The notes beneath the pieces were generated by a model, which was not told the origin of the DNA, did no database searches, and saw nothing but the letters and a program-made list of their open reading frames with translations. This document shows, piece by piece, positions 1-13,200 of a DNA stretch of 64,000 bases. A program made the position numbers and the translations under genes. Position 1 is the first letter of the stretch. The number at the start of each line of letters is the position of its first letter. The stretch comes from Pagrus major (taxonomy: Eukaryota > Chordata > Actinopteri > Spariformes > Sparidae), in the NCBI RefSeq assembly GCF_040436345.1, contig NC_133215.1, forward strand, positions 22,060,806 through 22,124,805. Reading direction: 5' to 3'.

Positions 1-3000
1 CAGTATCAACACCCCCCTCCAGCAGTCTGCACAATGCATTCCAAACCCCTGCCATGCTCTCAACACTGCTAAATCCCTCTCTGCTTGTATTAGACACAGT
101 ATTAAAGTGACCCATTTTGCCAGGCACCACTTCTGACGTCCGGACATGTAGAGCAGGAGACCGAGAGATGGGGTGCGACAGATGTAATTAAACTGCCTCG
201 AGACAGGTCAGGAGTAAGATTTAATGACACACGAGGCCATATTTCTTTATTAGAAGAAGTGGATTGTAAATACCACTGAGGCCGCCAAGTTCTCTGTCCG
301 TCTAGACAGACTCCCTCTAACAATCTTACAAAGTGATGGCTGCATTTATAAACACACTCTACTCGGGCCAAAACATGTATTGCTGCAGTTGTGTCAGCGT
401 TTGGGCCTTTGTCTTCATCGTCACAATACTTGCAGCACATTGTAATTGTCACCCGAGGTATTGAGCTAATTGTGATATTAGCCATGTGAAGCGGGCTAGA
501 AAGAAGGCAAGCTGCGCCCTGAATATGGTGTTCAATCCTCACTGAACTAGGATTTGTTATGCAAATGTGGATTGAGAGAATGGCAGCCAATAGAGGGTGT
601 CTTTTATTTCATCAAAATGCATGAGGCAGACTATTTTAAAAATGCTGCTGGTATTGTTGGTGCAGTCATTTTTCTGAACATAAAAATCTGATGCTCTGAC
701 ATAACATGTTCCCAGCTAGGTGTAAACAGCCTGAAGAATCCCTAAATTGTGTATCATACTAGTGTCAAGTGTTTTCTAAAGGATATGAAAACAAGCACCG
801 GTGCTGCAGAGCAGTCTAGCTGTAATTTAGTAAAACATCACTTATCCGTGTGTGCGTGTGTGGATGGGATTTTAATGATCCATTAACTTCCTCCTGGTGC
901 TGCGTCACATGGTGTCAGGTGGTCAGAGATGATGCCCTTCCTTGCCCAGAAGGGGGTCATCACATGAGGAATATGATTCATTCTGCTATCTGCTAAGCCC
1001 CTGGCATTAGTACCTGGTGCCGTCCCATACACGTCACAGTGCCAGTTCAGCTTTTTTCATTTTTCGATTTTTCAATGTATTTATTTTTTTGGTCCCTAAT
1101 TATCTAATGGCTTAAAAATCTTCCAATTCACACAACTGGAGTGATGATGATGGATTTGATTTGAGCATCACTGTCCCAAAGGCTCTGCACATTAGCTAAT
1201 GGACCCTCACCAAAGGCGGGATATTTTCCAAAAGCAAAAGCAGTCCACACATTGTGTTGGTAGGCAGGTTACTCTGCACTACCCTTTCTGTATGAGATTT
1301 GTAACCACAGAGACCAGATGAGCAGCAGAAAGACGAGAGAAGGCAGCAGGAGTGAAAACTATTGTCAGGCAGTTCAGTCTGTAACCTTTCCATGGCTGAA
1401 CCAAAGGGTAGGACTCTAATAATTATATACAAGAGATTAGGGGGATTTCAGTGGCTGTGTGTGTACAAATGTGTCTGTGGGGAGCTGTATTCAATGGTTA
1501 TCGGCACTAAACGGACCAAACAAGTTATTCCAGAATTGGCAACAAATGTTCCAGTTATGCATCTGTCATTTTGATGAAGCATTGTCATTGCTTGGCTAAC
1601 CCTCAGTTCAAGAGCTGAGACTTGCAGAGACCTTTCCACCTTGTAAACATGAGTGTAAATGTTAAAGCATTTTTGGATCTGTCACTAAAGGTGCCGCAGT
1701 ATCATGTTACCTTCGATGTTAATGTGTAACTGGCAAAGATGCAAATGTTTCTCTGACCTTTGGAACGAGAGCAATTGTTGTTTCTCCAGAAGACTTACTT
1801 CTGAAATGTCTGTTGGAAATTTGTTAGATGGAGATGAATAAAGATGCTTTATCCATCAAAGGATATCTGACAAAGGTTTGTGGTCCTTGATCATTATTTT
1901 ACACTGTGATGCTGTATAAAGGCACTCTGTAGTCTCATGACTGTGGAAACATTTGCTCATTGGAACTTGTCGTTTTTCCAATATGTTTTAAGTTATCTGG
2001 CTTAATGGCTTGCACATCATAAATCGTCTTCATGACTACTTTATTACTTTTGCTTGCTTTCTGAATTGCTGGTCATTCTCAATCCTCATGCCTTTCTTGA
2101 AGTAATCTTTACCTGTCAACATGTTTGTGATCCAACTCATCAACTTTTTTTATTTATAAATCTTTTATTCTCCATTTCTAAAGCTTTTGTTTTGTTCCGT
2201 TGGTTTGTTATATTCTCATAGGTCTTTGCCCTTTTTCTAGCCATTTCAATCTTTTTTCATTTCCTCTTCAATCCATCTCTGGCAGAGCTTGTTTCCTGGG
2301 CCACACAGAGCTTCTGCTGCCTGGACCATATGTGTAGCAATTTACTGGAAACACGTCTATTAGCAGTGGGAGGAGGGGAGGATGTGACCAAGTAGCAGAG
2401 GGGAACAAGTGGCTGTAGGAAAAAGAGTAATCGGGAGGGGGTGGGGAGAAGCTGCTGTGGTCAGTGGGGCAAAGGAATGGGTGAGTGTGGGTGGAGGGGA
2501 TGATTGGGGTGGGGGATGAACCCACAGCAGATGCGGGAAGAGCTCTGTAAAACTTGACTGAGGTCAATGAATCTGAGACTTCTGTATGACTCTTCATCCT
2601 CCACATCTCACCCTTCTGCTTAATTATCGATTTTAAGTTTTCCACCAGTGCTGTAAATAAAGGGATCTCTCAGCACACAAACCTCTGTTAAGTCATAGAA
2701 TGTCATGAATATTACCATGTGCATCTGCTCACCAGAGAGGAAGACAACGGCCAACAAATGGGCCATTTGGGTCTTATTTTCCCACCTTCTCCCTCTCCTC
2801 CCTCTCTGTGGCCTGTGTGTCATGTCAGGAGATGGCGAAACCTCTCCTGGCTTTCAGCGCTCCAAACCACAGCTCTTTTCCTCTGTCAATTTCAAGATGC
2901 TGGAAGCCATTTGGAGCACAGACACAAGTCATCAGTTTTTTTTTATATTTCTGCCCCATAAAATGTGTAGTTAAGCCAATCCATGGTTTCTTTTAATGTG

Positions 3001-3597
3001 GTATTTTAATAGTGACTCATAAGTTTGTTTTGGTGCCACAGGCATTATGATGCATTATTATCGTGGTGGCCCTGTTAGATGGGGGGGACTAGTCACTGTG
3101 GAGGAGAGTGACTGATTTAGAGAAAGGATCATTGGTATCTCCCACTGCTCACATCCTCTTTCAGACTCCCCCAAATTCCTTGGAGGCCCCTAACTATAAA
3201 TGGCATTTCCTTTGGCTGACAGTGACATGTTTTTCATTTGACTTTATGAGTAGTGCAGCATAGGGCAGGAGGAGGTGTGCAGTAAAAGAAGATGGGGCTG
3301 CAACTCAAGATTATTTTCATTGTCCACTGATGGAACAGTTTATCTTCTGGATTAATTGATTAGTTGTTTGGTCTGTAATATGTCAAAAAATGGTGAAGAA
3401 TGTCGATCAGTGTTTTCCAAAAGCCCAAGATGACATAAAACAAATGTTTTGTTTTGCACACAACTTTAAAGATATTCAGTTCATTAAGTAGTAAAGAAAC
3501 AAAAAGTTTTAATTAAGTAAATAGTGAATAAGTGATCTTTGCAGCTCTAAAAGAAACTCAACATCTTTGTGTTCCTTGTTTTGTTTTTCTTCGACAG
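1..3597. other. 5' flank or 5' intron of the prr36-like gene
   Basis: No coding exon is supported here. The first coding exon downstream begins at a splice acceptor (AG at 3596-3597), so the transcript needs at least one non-coding exon at or beyond this stretch, which I could not locate. The interval holds a purine-rich tract at about 2366-2530 and a complex, non-repetitive block at about 100-600 containing an ATGCAAAT octamer (559-566). A degenerate interspersed repeat lies at its right end (separate entry). Open frames on the minus strand show no recognisable protein. Confidence 0.5.
3294..3549 (+). repeat. Interspersed repeat, GGGCTGCAACTAA family, copy 1
   Basis: The left end reads GGGGCTGCAACT and the right end TTTGCAGCTCTA, forming degenerate terminal inverted repeats. 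The interior has the usual family landmarks in order: TTATTTTCAT, TTGGTCTGTAATATGTCA, AATGTCGATCAG and AAAGATATTCAGTT. I recognise this as a short element abundant in percomorph genomes, with the look of a non-autonomous DNA transposon. It ends only about 48 bases before the splice acceptor of the first prr36-like coding exon. Confidence 0.7.
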
Positions 3598-4288
3598 GAC
3601 ATTAAAGTGTGACTGAAACTGGCCATTCAAGACGAGTGTGAGCCCCTGGACCACGTAAGCAACAGCAACAACGTCGGTGTCCACACCTTTTAGGAGGCAT
3701 TAGTGGGCATGAAACCGGATGGGGTTACCATGGAAACCTCTGAGCCCACTGAAGCCACAGCAGTAGCAGAGCCTTCCTCATCGCAGGAGAACATATCGGA
3801 GCAAGCCCAATCACAACCACAGGAGGCTGCAAATGATGCACCACCCGGGGCTGCACCGAAGGCCAACGGCAAGCCGGTGGCAGCAGACCCCAAAACCAGA
3901 CCAAAAGCTGGTGCAAGTAAAACACAGCCCACAGCCAAATCTGCAGGGCCCTCCGGATCAAACTTGCGTCCAGGTACTGCCTCTCACCGCACGGTGAATG
4001 ACGTCAAATTAAACAATGTTTCTGTAGCTGCGGTCAAGAAAACAACAACCACAAAATCGGCAGCAGCGGGGGCTGTACCTAAAAGACCAACGGGTGCAGC
4101 AGCAGCAGCTTCCTCCACAGTCAAGAACCTAACTCGAGTGCCTGACAAGAAGCCTGTTGGAACGACCAGGACTACCTCCATTGCTGCTGCCACAGCAACA
4201 AATGGTACCAGACCAACAACAGCGAATGGCACTGCTAAGAAGAGACCAGGGGCTGAGACTGTTAATGTAGCAAGACCCAAAACCACAG
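3598..4288 (+). CDS. prr36: prr36-like exon with start codon
   Basis: The acceptor is TTCGACAG ending at 3597 and the donor ACAG|GTAAAG follows 4288. Bases 3598-3708 are 5' UTR. The first ATG (3709) has a G at -3 and A at +4. A second in-frame ATG at 3730 sits in a near-perfect ACCATGG context, so residue 8 may be the main start. An in-frame stop (TAG, 3691-3693) lies six codons upstream of the first ATG, so the protein does not extend further 5' in this exon. The encoded part is rich in Ala, Thr, Pro and Lys. Confidence 0.8.
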
Positions 4289-7200
4289 GTAAAGTACTAC
4301 TTTCATAGTGTCTGAAAGTGTTTCATGCAACTTCTCTCCTGTCTTTGACAATCGATGCTTCAGCATCTTTTGTTCTGATTTCTACGCAGTCTTATTTTCA
4401 TTCTCTTCCATTGTTTTTGTAGCTACTACCAGCCGTCCAGTGGCGTCCACTGCCCCAAAACCCAGTGCTTCAACCATGGCAAAAGCTGGCACTGCTGCGG
4501 TTTCAAAGACCACCAGGTATGCATGCCTATCACAAACAGAAAGTAGGCGATAAAGTAATATAAACGTTCAGCGATGCTGTATCCATAGAGCGCTCAAACA
4601 TTTGGATTAACTTCTGCGGTTGGGAAACCCCTTTTTATTTTACTGACAATAACACTCCCCCCCCTTTCGCATTGTCTCTTACATTCACACACATTTCCCC
4701 TCTCTGAGATCTAAACTTTGTAATTCCCCTTACACACTGGATGAGAGGTGACTTTGTTTATCTTGATGCCCTGAAAGAGAGCAGTTGAGAACGATGCCCA
4801 TTGTGGTCTTTGGGCTGTTATTGAGTCAGATTACGCTTCAAGAGAGTGAGTCATGTTAGCACAAATAACCTGAGACAGAGGGCCTTAACAGAGGCAGCGA
4901 TACTGAAGAACTACCGCTTTGTCCTGGACAGACCCCCTGGTAGAAACTGGCCCCACCTCCCCGGGGCAGAGAGCTATTGACTCGGATCATAATCCCTCTC
5001 CTACTGAGCTGGTGGTTTGGATGGAGAGTGCTCTAGTTGGACGAGACATGCTGAAAGAGCTGCTTGTTTTGGCTGTTGTAGAGTTTTATAGATGACCTGG
5101 TCGTTTACTAGCCTTAAGGACTTTTTAAAAGAAGATTTAAAAGAATTACAAGATATTCATGTGAAATACAGGCTTTTATAATCTGTTTCCAAACATAATT
5201 ATCAGTCAGTAGTCAAAGCAATAACTGCAAAACATTCTTCTTCAAGTTTTGAGCTTACTGATGTGATAGGCATTTGTATAAATAGTCAGATCTATAATAC
5301 ACCAAACCAGCATCTTTCCACAGGATGTAGTGTTCTGTACTGAGTGGCCTGATTAGGTTCTTTGTCCACTTGTCTTCCCTGTCAATGATCTCTTATTAAA
5401 TGAAGAAATTATGTGCTGCGTCATTGTTTTGCAGCAGAGGGCCATTGCGTTCTTTGCTCACTACAAGAAATAAAGTAAAGGCCTATTTGTGTAAAACCAA
5501 CACAATTTTTAATATCTTAACTCTTTCTATCCCTGATATAGTTGTCCCAGTTTCCTATTTAGATGGTGAAAAGGCTGTAATACATTACTGTATTACTGTT
5601 ATTTGTTTTAATGTACTTATTTATTGTATAAAATGTCAGAAAGGTGACTGAATATCTCTTTCAAATACTGGTTTATAGTTGAGACCGAGAAAGCAAATCT
5701 GCAGATTGGAGAAGCCTGAACCGGAGAAAGGTTGTCGTTAATTTCTTGATACGTTAAATACCCAATTGTTTCAGCACTTTAAGTTGAAGATTGATTGATG
5801 GATGGATTCCATGATATTACTGGTTGTAATTAATTGGTTCAAGCTTGAGTAAGCACACGTGATATTTTGTTTTATAGAAAGAAGACATGGTTGGATTTTG
5901 ATATAAGAATATAAAGGAATTATTTATTTATTTATTTATTTATATATATCTTGTTTAATAGGGACACAACATGACTGTGAATCATATCTAAAATGGTTTA
6001 AAAGGCATTTTTCATTTCAGCTCGACTTAAATACTGTGGCACTTGCTGCTGTAGACTTTGGGGTGATTGGAGGATGAGCAAGGAGCGGTTGCTCTTGATG
6101 GATCACTACAGTTTGTTTGTGCATGGAGAAGTCAGTCTACTGAATTAATCAGTTGAGGCATTTCAAGTGTCAGGAGTCTGATTACATTAGCACACCATCC
6201 GTATGTGAGTGCTCTTGGCTTATTCCCCAGGACGTGACATTAGGCACTCGCCTCTCGGCTTGAGACAGAGAGGACAACAGGAGAACAGCAGCAGGTGTCT
6301 GCCCTTGTGTCAGATAATGCGTGTTGAATTTCGTGCCACCTGCGTGTGATGGCGAAGTCAGTGGCGTGTCGAATCCTTTGTGTAGCAGCAGTGGTAGTGG
6401 TGTGCTTTTCAGCCAGTGTTGCTGTTCGTGCTGGCTCTCTGGCAGAGTCGGGTCGTAGCACAAACAGACCTTCTCTCCGATCAAGCAATGGCTTGAATTA
6501 GTCATGACAGTGAGAATGATAGCGTAGTCAGTCCACAGCAACGCATAGAACAGAGTTTAATGGTGTAAAAGGATTTGCAAATTACCCAGTGACATTATTA
6601 ACTGCAACACAATGGCTGTATAACCTGGTAATTTTGCAGCCACTTCCTTGTAATTCGAGCTCTGCCATATTGTTTCTGTGGCTGCTGTTCAACAACGTAC
6701 GGTTAAGTTGTCTATCACACATTTTTAGACTGATATCTGAGAGGATGACGAATGAAATAAGAGAATACATGGGCTTAATTGATTTGGAAGGCTTAAACGC
6801 ACAACATATAATTCTTCTGTCGTTTGAGATCTCTCTATTAAAACAATAACTAGAGTCGATGCTGTCGTGAAGTAACATGAGATCATCAATTGAAGCTGCA
6901 AGCTGTTTTACTCAGGGTAAATCTTTTTCATGTAGGTAAACAACATAGACAATAAGGTGTACTGAAAGCGTAGTAGCACACAGTGCCTGTAGCCAATGGA
7001 AAGACCAGCCTCTCTCATGAAGTATTAATGTTAATTGGCCCCAAGGGTGGAATAAAAACATATTGGGTTTTTGAAGAATGATTTTACTTTTACCAGAGCC
7101 TCATTTGTGAAGGGCAAATAAGATTTGATGATTGTGTTCAGCTATGAGCTCTGGAAATAGGATTTGTGCAGCTGAGATTTGATTAGATCTGATAGAAATA

Positions 7201-10200
7201 ACATGATAGAAAAAAGCAGGAAAATGTGGGATCTGTGCTGGACACTGATAGTATTTCTCTATGCTTGCTGAAGACTTAGGTGCACATATTTGGATCAGGG
7301 TTTCAGGGTTCTCCCCAAAGAAAATCTAACATTTTTTAATAAATAATTTCACATCATTTTGGACCATTGTTATATCTGTGTACATAAAGCTGGAAATGTT
7401 AATACAGATACTAAATAAACAGCACATGAATAGCCAAAACTTGCAAAAGACGTCCACTAGGGGCTAACTACAACCATTAGTTCAGGGAAATGTCATTAGA
7501 TTAGTTTTTCTGCTCTCCACACTGAGCTTAGATGGAACTCAAAGCACTTTGGACGCTGCACCGAAGCCTTATCGTGGTTGGGAAAACCCTGTCGCGTGTG
7601 TTGATATTTCTGTTTTTACTTGTTTACAGCATGCAACTAAGAAACAAATGCACACACAATCCATCTGGTAGACAAGAGGATGTCTCTGTCCCAGCCGTCG
7701 ATGAGGACCCTTGATGACTGGAGTAAAAGCCAAATGTTTTAAAAATCTGGCACCTCCTCTCCTACAGTGATGGGTTATGGTGTCCTTGCTCTGCCTGAGC
7801 AATCACTCTCTGTCCACCCCACCCCCAACTTCAATCTCCCTTCTCTTCCCCCTCGACTTTTTTTTTTCCCCTGCCGTCTGTGCATGTACAGTGCTGGGCA
7901 TCTGGCCAGGATCTCCTCAAGCCCTCCTTACGGCCCTTCTTCCATCTAGCTGTGCCCGTATTTCTAACTCATTCATCATTTAGCTGCTTTAGAGAGACTG
8001 TAAACCCGAGAGTGGAGTTGTGTAACATGAAAAGGAAAGTGATTATGCCTTCATGTTGCTGAACAATCTGTAAGATGATATCATTTTCAAAGGGTCACCA
8101 TTGGGAATGGACAGAATTGCTGCTGACCTGTCTCATACAGACTTCCCTCAGTACTCAAAACCAGAATTGGCTGTAACGGATAATTTATAAAAAATTACAC
8201 CTCAACTATTGCATTAGGCTTAGAAAGTTGGGCTTGGTTTTGCACAACAAGCTTCCTTCTCACTTGTATCCTGTCGTTTTGGTGCTTCTCTCCCTGTCTC
8301 GTCTCTCGATTACTTCTGAGTTGTCCCACTGAAGATAAAACTGTCATTTCCCCCCTGACAGTCTTGGCGGGGAGCAGGATTACCGCCCGAACAGCAAAAG
8401 CCCATGGCATCCATCACAGTGACAGTGGGTGCCTGCGGCCTTTGAGCCAACACCGTCTGCCATCCTATTGCTAGGCTGCAACACTTCATCTAAACTCTCC
8501 AGTGACCTGGTTCAGGCCTCCACTCTTTATTGTCAGGGAGATAACACAAATCCTAGGAATGTATGCTCCTCTTGGGGAGGGAGTAAAGCAGCTGGTTTTG
8601 GACAGCCTACAAGCCAAACAAGGTATTGTTAGGGTGCTCCATTTCCATTTGTTGTCTTGGAGGGGGGCTCTTCAAGTGATGAGGGGGGGGGAAAGGGCGA
8701 GGACAGAAGAATGTGTACCGAGACTGCATTTTATTTGTAGGATGGGCTTACTACTGCAACTGGGATAAAGAGTACCTCGGGGCCAAGCCCTCTGCTCTCT
8801 CTTTGGCTTGATTAAAACAGAATAATTTAATCTACAGGAGCGGATATGCCAAGCGAGCCTCGCAGCTGTGTGTTTTTTTTTTTTTTTTTTTTTGTAGGAG
8901 TAAGAGGGAGTCATGGGTGAATGGATGGAGTAGGTGCGGCATTAACAACACCCCCTGGCAGGCTCATGTTTACATTTTGAAATATGCACTTTGATGTTTA
9001 CACAAACAGATGTTTCAACTGCTCAGTATGTTAATACCTTGGGTGTGTTTTTGCATCTGTCGCAAACATGTGTATATTGACTGTAAAGCAAGTAAAATGT
9101 ATCAGTGGATGTGATGTCCCTGTATTGACCCTCTGCCCTGAAGAAGACCTCATGTTTGGTCATTAAAATCCTCTCTGTGGCTGTGTAGTGCCTCGTCTCA
9201 CCCTGCCTTTGGACTGTGATTTGTATTGATTTCAGCTCTCTGTTGGCAGGAAATGTAATCCATACTAATACACCAACAACAACCACCAGCCAGAGTACAG
9301 GCATTAGTGACTCCTCTCTGTGGCGTCCCTCTGGATCAAACCATTATGAGTTATGACTCATCATCAAACAACGGAGGGATGGGTTGGGGTTGTATTGAGT
9401 CTTTGACCTCCCCTTATCCTCTTTCTTCCCACCCCCTTAACTCTTATCTTCATTTCTGTCCCTCAATTTAATTTCATCCTTCAGTCTTTCCCTCAGAGGA
9501 AGTCATTCACTCAATTTTATCTGCCTTGATTGAGTGGTCCTGTCAATTCATATTTTGCTTGCATGCAGGGTTAGATATGAAAATGGCCTCAATTAAATCA
9601 CCTTTTCCATACCTTCCCCTCCATTCTGTTACAGTTTTTCATCTAAAAAATTCAGACCTGTGACCTTTTCTCCTGTTTTATGTATCTGCTGCTTTACTTT
9701 TCTTCTGTTCTTCATCATTACCCAGCATTCGCTCAGGGCCAATTTAATTTCATTGTCTGACATACTTTCCAGTTTTTGGCTGGACTTCACATTACAGCCC
9801 AAATCTTCTGTCTGATGGCAGCCAATTACAACATCCCTGTGAGTGCATGTCTGTGCAGTGGCTGTCTGATCTTTGGGAAACAAATGTCCATTGTAATGCT
9901 TATTGTAATGTGGGAGCGGCATCTGTGTGCAGGCATGCCACTACGCTGAAAGCCATCAAAGTCGGTATGTCTTTGTCCACATCATTGACCATAGCGGCAG
10001 ACCAAGTCCAAAAGAAGACATAATGGAGATTGTTGTAATTGGTGCTTAGGTCACACAGTTCTTTACGGCAGTTACATTTGATTGTGCAGCTGTTGTTGTC
10101 ATGAAAGTGAATCTGTTTTATTAGACACAGATGTCAACCAAATTACTTACAGTGCTGAGCTTATGCATTGTTTTTTGCACACCAGGGTTCAAGTGTAAAA

Positions 10201-13200
10201 GAGGGCTGGTATCGCCTGCGGCCGACGACACGCTCATTTCAGCAACAGACTTTATTTGTAGGTTAGCCAATGCAGCAGTGCGTTACAGCACAGACTACGT
10301 CAAAGTCTTTGAGCCTGATGAGGCAGATGTGTTGTGTGGAGATTTCTCAGAACCCAGTATAACAGAGTAGACGCAACACTCAGTTTCGTATAGGTTAGTG
10401 CCCCTCATATCGCTGCATTTGTGAATCTGATGTACAGATATCACTGTACATTTCAGTCACATTTGTTTCACAGATTCTCAAATTTAGTTCTATTACAGGG
10501 TGTTGGCACACTGAAATATTTTTTTGTTGGCTGTAGTTTTGCTGCTCAGAGCAGGAGTGTAGTTTTTAGAAAAGGACCTCCATGTAGCCTTCAGTAAGGC
10601 CTTGAAATATGTAACTGAAATAATATCACGTATTAGTCTGAGTCTGTAACATAAAATCCCTGCGAGTATATTAGAGGAGCTACATTCCTTAATACTACAA
10701 AGGCATGATTCATTAATTGAAAAGGTTGGCGGCTTCCAGTGCCATAGGGTCATGGAGTTGCTCCATCATTTGTCTGTATGAGAAACTTGGAAAGACGTAA
10801 GTAAAACGAAGAAGAACGTTTCTGTTTTCTTCTAGTTAATCAAAACAGAAAATGTGGCCACAGATCCAAACACTTACATCTGAAAGCAATAGATTTTAGG
10901 ACTGGGGTTCGACCCAAACCAAACGAGACCTGTCAAATGTATCAAATTTTGGCCTCGTGCCATTTCATTGCATTAAGCTTGGATGTGTTCTGATTTGATC
11001 ATTTTCAAACGTGGTTTACTGTGAGTTTTCTCTCTCTGACTGTGCCAGTCAACTGAGCCAGTATGTGTAACAAGTAGATTTGTACTTGTCTATTTCTCTC
11101 TCCCCACTGGCAGTGCAGTGTGGTGCCAATGCTAACATTAGCCCACTGAACGGAGAGTAATGAATGAAATAAAGTTTAAATGTAGTAGAGCCTTGCTCGG
11201 GTCTCAAATTTGGCAGTACCATCAGGTGTTTAGTCAGGTATGATGTTAAATAGGGCTGCAACTAATGCTTATTTTCCCCGTTAATTTAATATGTCGGTTA
11301 TTTTCTCAATTAATCAATTTGTTGACAAGTTGTCTGGTCTATAAAATCTCAGAAATTGCTGAAGAATGTCAGTGTTCACCAAGATGACGTCCTCAAATGT
11401 CTTGTTTTGTCCATAACCCAGATATTCTTTTACTGTCAGAGGGAAGAAAATATTCACATTTGAGAAGGTGAAATCAGAGAAATCTTGCTTTTTTTTCTTG
11501 AAAGAATACCCAAATTGACGAATTGATAGTTTGAGATTGTTTTAACAGTTGATGACTAATTGTTGTAAATTGTTCCAGGTCTAGTGTTTAAGACACAGGG
11601 ATTGACCCGGTCTCAGTTGTAGGCCCCTGCAGAGAATAGGTTCAAATTTCTATAATGAACCAATTTAATGTCAATTTTACTGTAGCTGTTTTAAGATATA
11701 GTCCGCAGTGTGTCTGTGCTAAGGGCAGAGCAATGCTGAATCCTTTTACTCGTCTAGAATGGGAGTCTAATGGAAGAGGAGGAAAGGAGTTTTTGCTTGT
11801 TGTAGCTGCAGCTGGAGTGATTGAGTGGATTCGTGCACTGTCATATAAGAACTCCTCCAGACTGAGTAGTAGACCAGCACCCTAATACAAGATTGATTTT
11901 TAAGGCCATTTCCTTCCCTCCTTCACTTGTCTTATATATATATTTTATTTTTCTCATTTTTTTTCTCCCCTTACCTTTCCCCTTCAGTGCCCTCAGGACC
12001 CACTCCCAACTCTTTCCCTCTCTGCTTCTGTCACAGTGTGTTCCCTCAGTTGTCATCTCCTCTAACTCTGCATTTTCTTTTTTCTTCTGTCTTTTTCCCA
12101 TGCTCAAACTTTCCTTCCCCTTCCATCTTTCAGTTTTTACTCATTCAACCCTGTCCTGGCCTCTTGGAAATGATTGGAGGATGTCGACAGAGACATTACA
12201 TTAAAGCGATAGATAAATGGTCCTGTGTTAATTGGTTTCCATTGTTGAAATGGCTTTTTGTAATTCATTAGGACATGTCATTTATTTATGTGTGTAAATG
12301 CATGTAGAGGCGTAGTGTCAGATTTGGATCTTACATACAAATGTTAAGCTGCTACAGCTTGTTTTTGTTGTGCATTTTACTTTGTCTCCAGTGATTTTAT
12401 ACCACCTGAACATCTTACTTTCTCTGCCCCCAGGCCTGCTACAGCTCCCTCAACATCTCGACCTGCAACCACTACATCCAGGCCTGCAACAGCTACAACC
12501 AAGCCCTCCACCACTGCAGCAGCCAAAACAGCTGCTTCTAGAGTTACCACAGCATCCTCTACTGGCAGGACCACAGCAACACAGCCTCCCAAAACTACTG
12601 CTGCTGCTGCTGCTAAGAAAGGTTAGAAGTCCCTCCTTGTTCTGACCACACATACTTCTGAAGCAAAATCCCATTTGCATTTGGATTGCATAACCACTTC
12701 TGATGGCTTTTTTTTGGACAGTTTTAAATTGTAAGCCTAAAACTTATTTGACAAAGTAGCATGAAGTGGTTAACTTTAGTCCTAGCAAAATCTTATATGA
12801 ATTTGTCATACACATTTGATCATGAACGATCAATCCCTGATTTCAGCTAACTAACTGATGGAGTAAAACGTTAAACTGCTCAGCTAATATTATTAGATTT
12901 ACTATTGATAGTAAGATTGAATGAGTTTTTATTTTTCTCTTTGCACCAGATGTCAGTCGACCACCTTCTGCTGCAGTGGCTAAGAAACCTACAACAGCTA
13001 CAACATCCGCTGCGATCAGAAAACCTGAACCGTCTAAACCTACAGCCACCGCAAAGACCAACTCTTCCTCCAAATGGTCCGCAACAGCGAAGGCAGCAGA
13101 CCCCAAGGTGACACAGTCCAAAACTCAACCACCAGTGAAATCCACTCCCACAAAGAAACCAGTAGCTGCTGTTCGGTTCCTTGCCTCGAACAAACCGCCC

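Larger units (their letters stand above)
4517..12433 (+). other. Intron of the prr36-like gene (7.9 kb)
   Basis: No coding exon is supported. The neighbouring exons are phase-compatible without an intervening exon. The interval contains a TTTA microsatellite (about 5920-5944), a run of 21 T (8873-8893), a pyrimidine-rich stretch at 11930-12140 and one interspersed repeat at 11251-11585. A 79-codon open frame at 10131-10370 is discussed under findings. Confidence 0.6.

Noticed and set aside
102..590. 162-codon open frame on the minus strand
   Set aside because: No recognisable domain, no splice or promoter context, and low-bias composition. It is better explained as a chance opening in complex non-coding DNA.
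12370..12680. Leu/Pro-rich and Gly/Cys-rich frames on both strands over coding exon 3
   Set aside because: They are alternative-frame shadows of the Ala/Thr-rich exon 12434-12621, whose own frame joins the flanking exons in phase.
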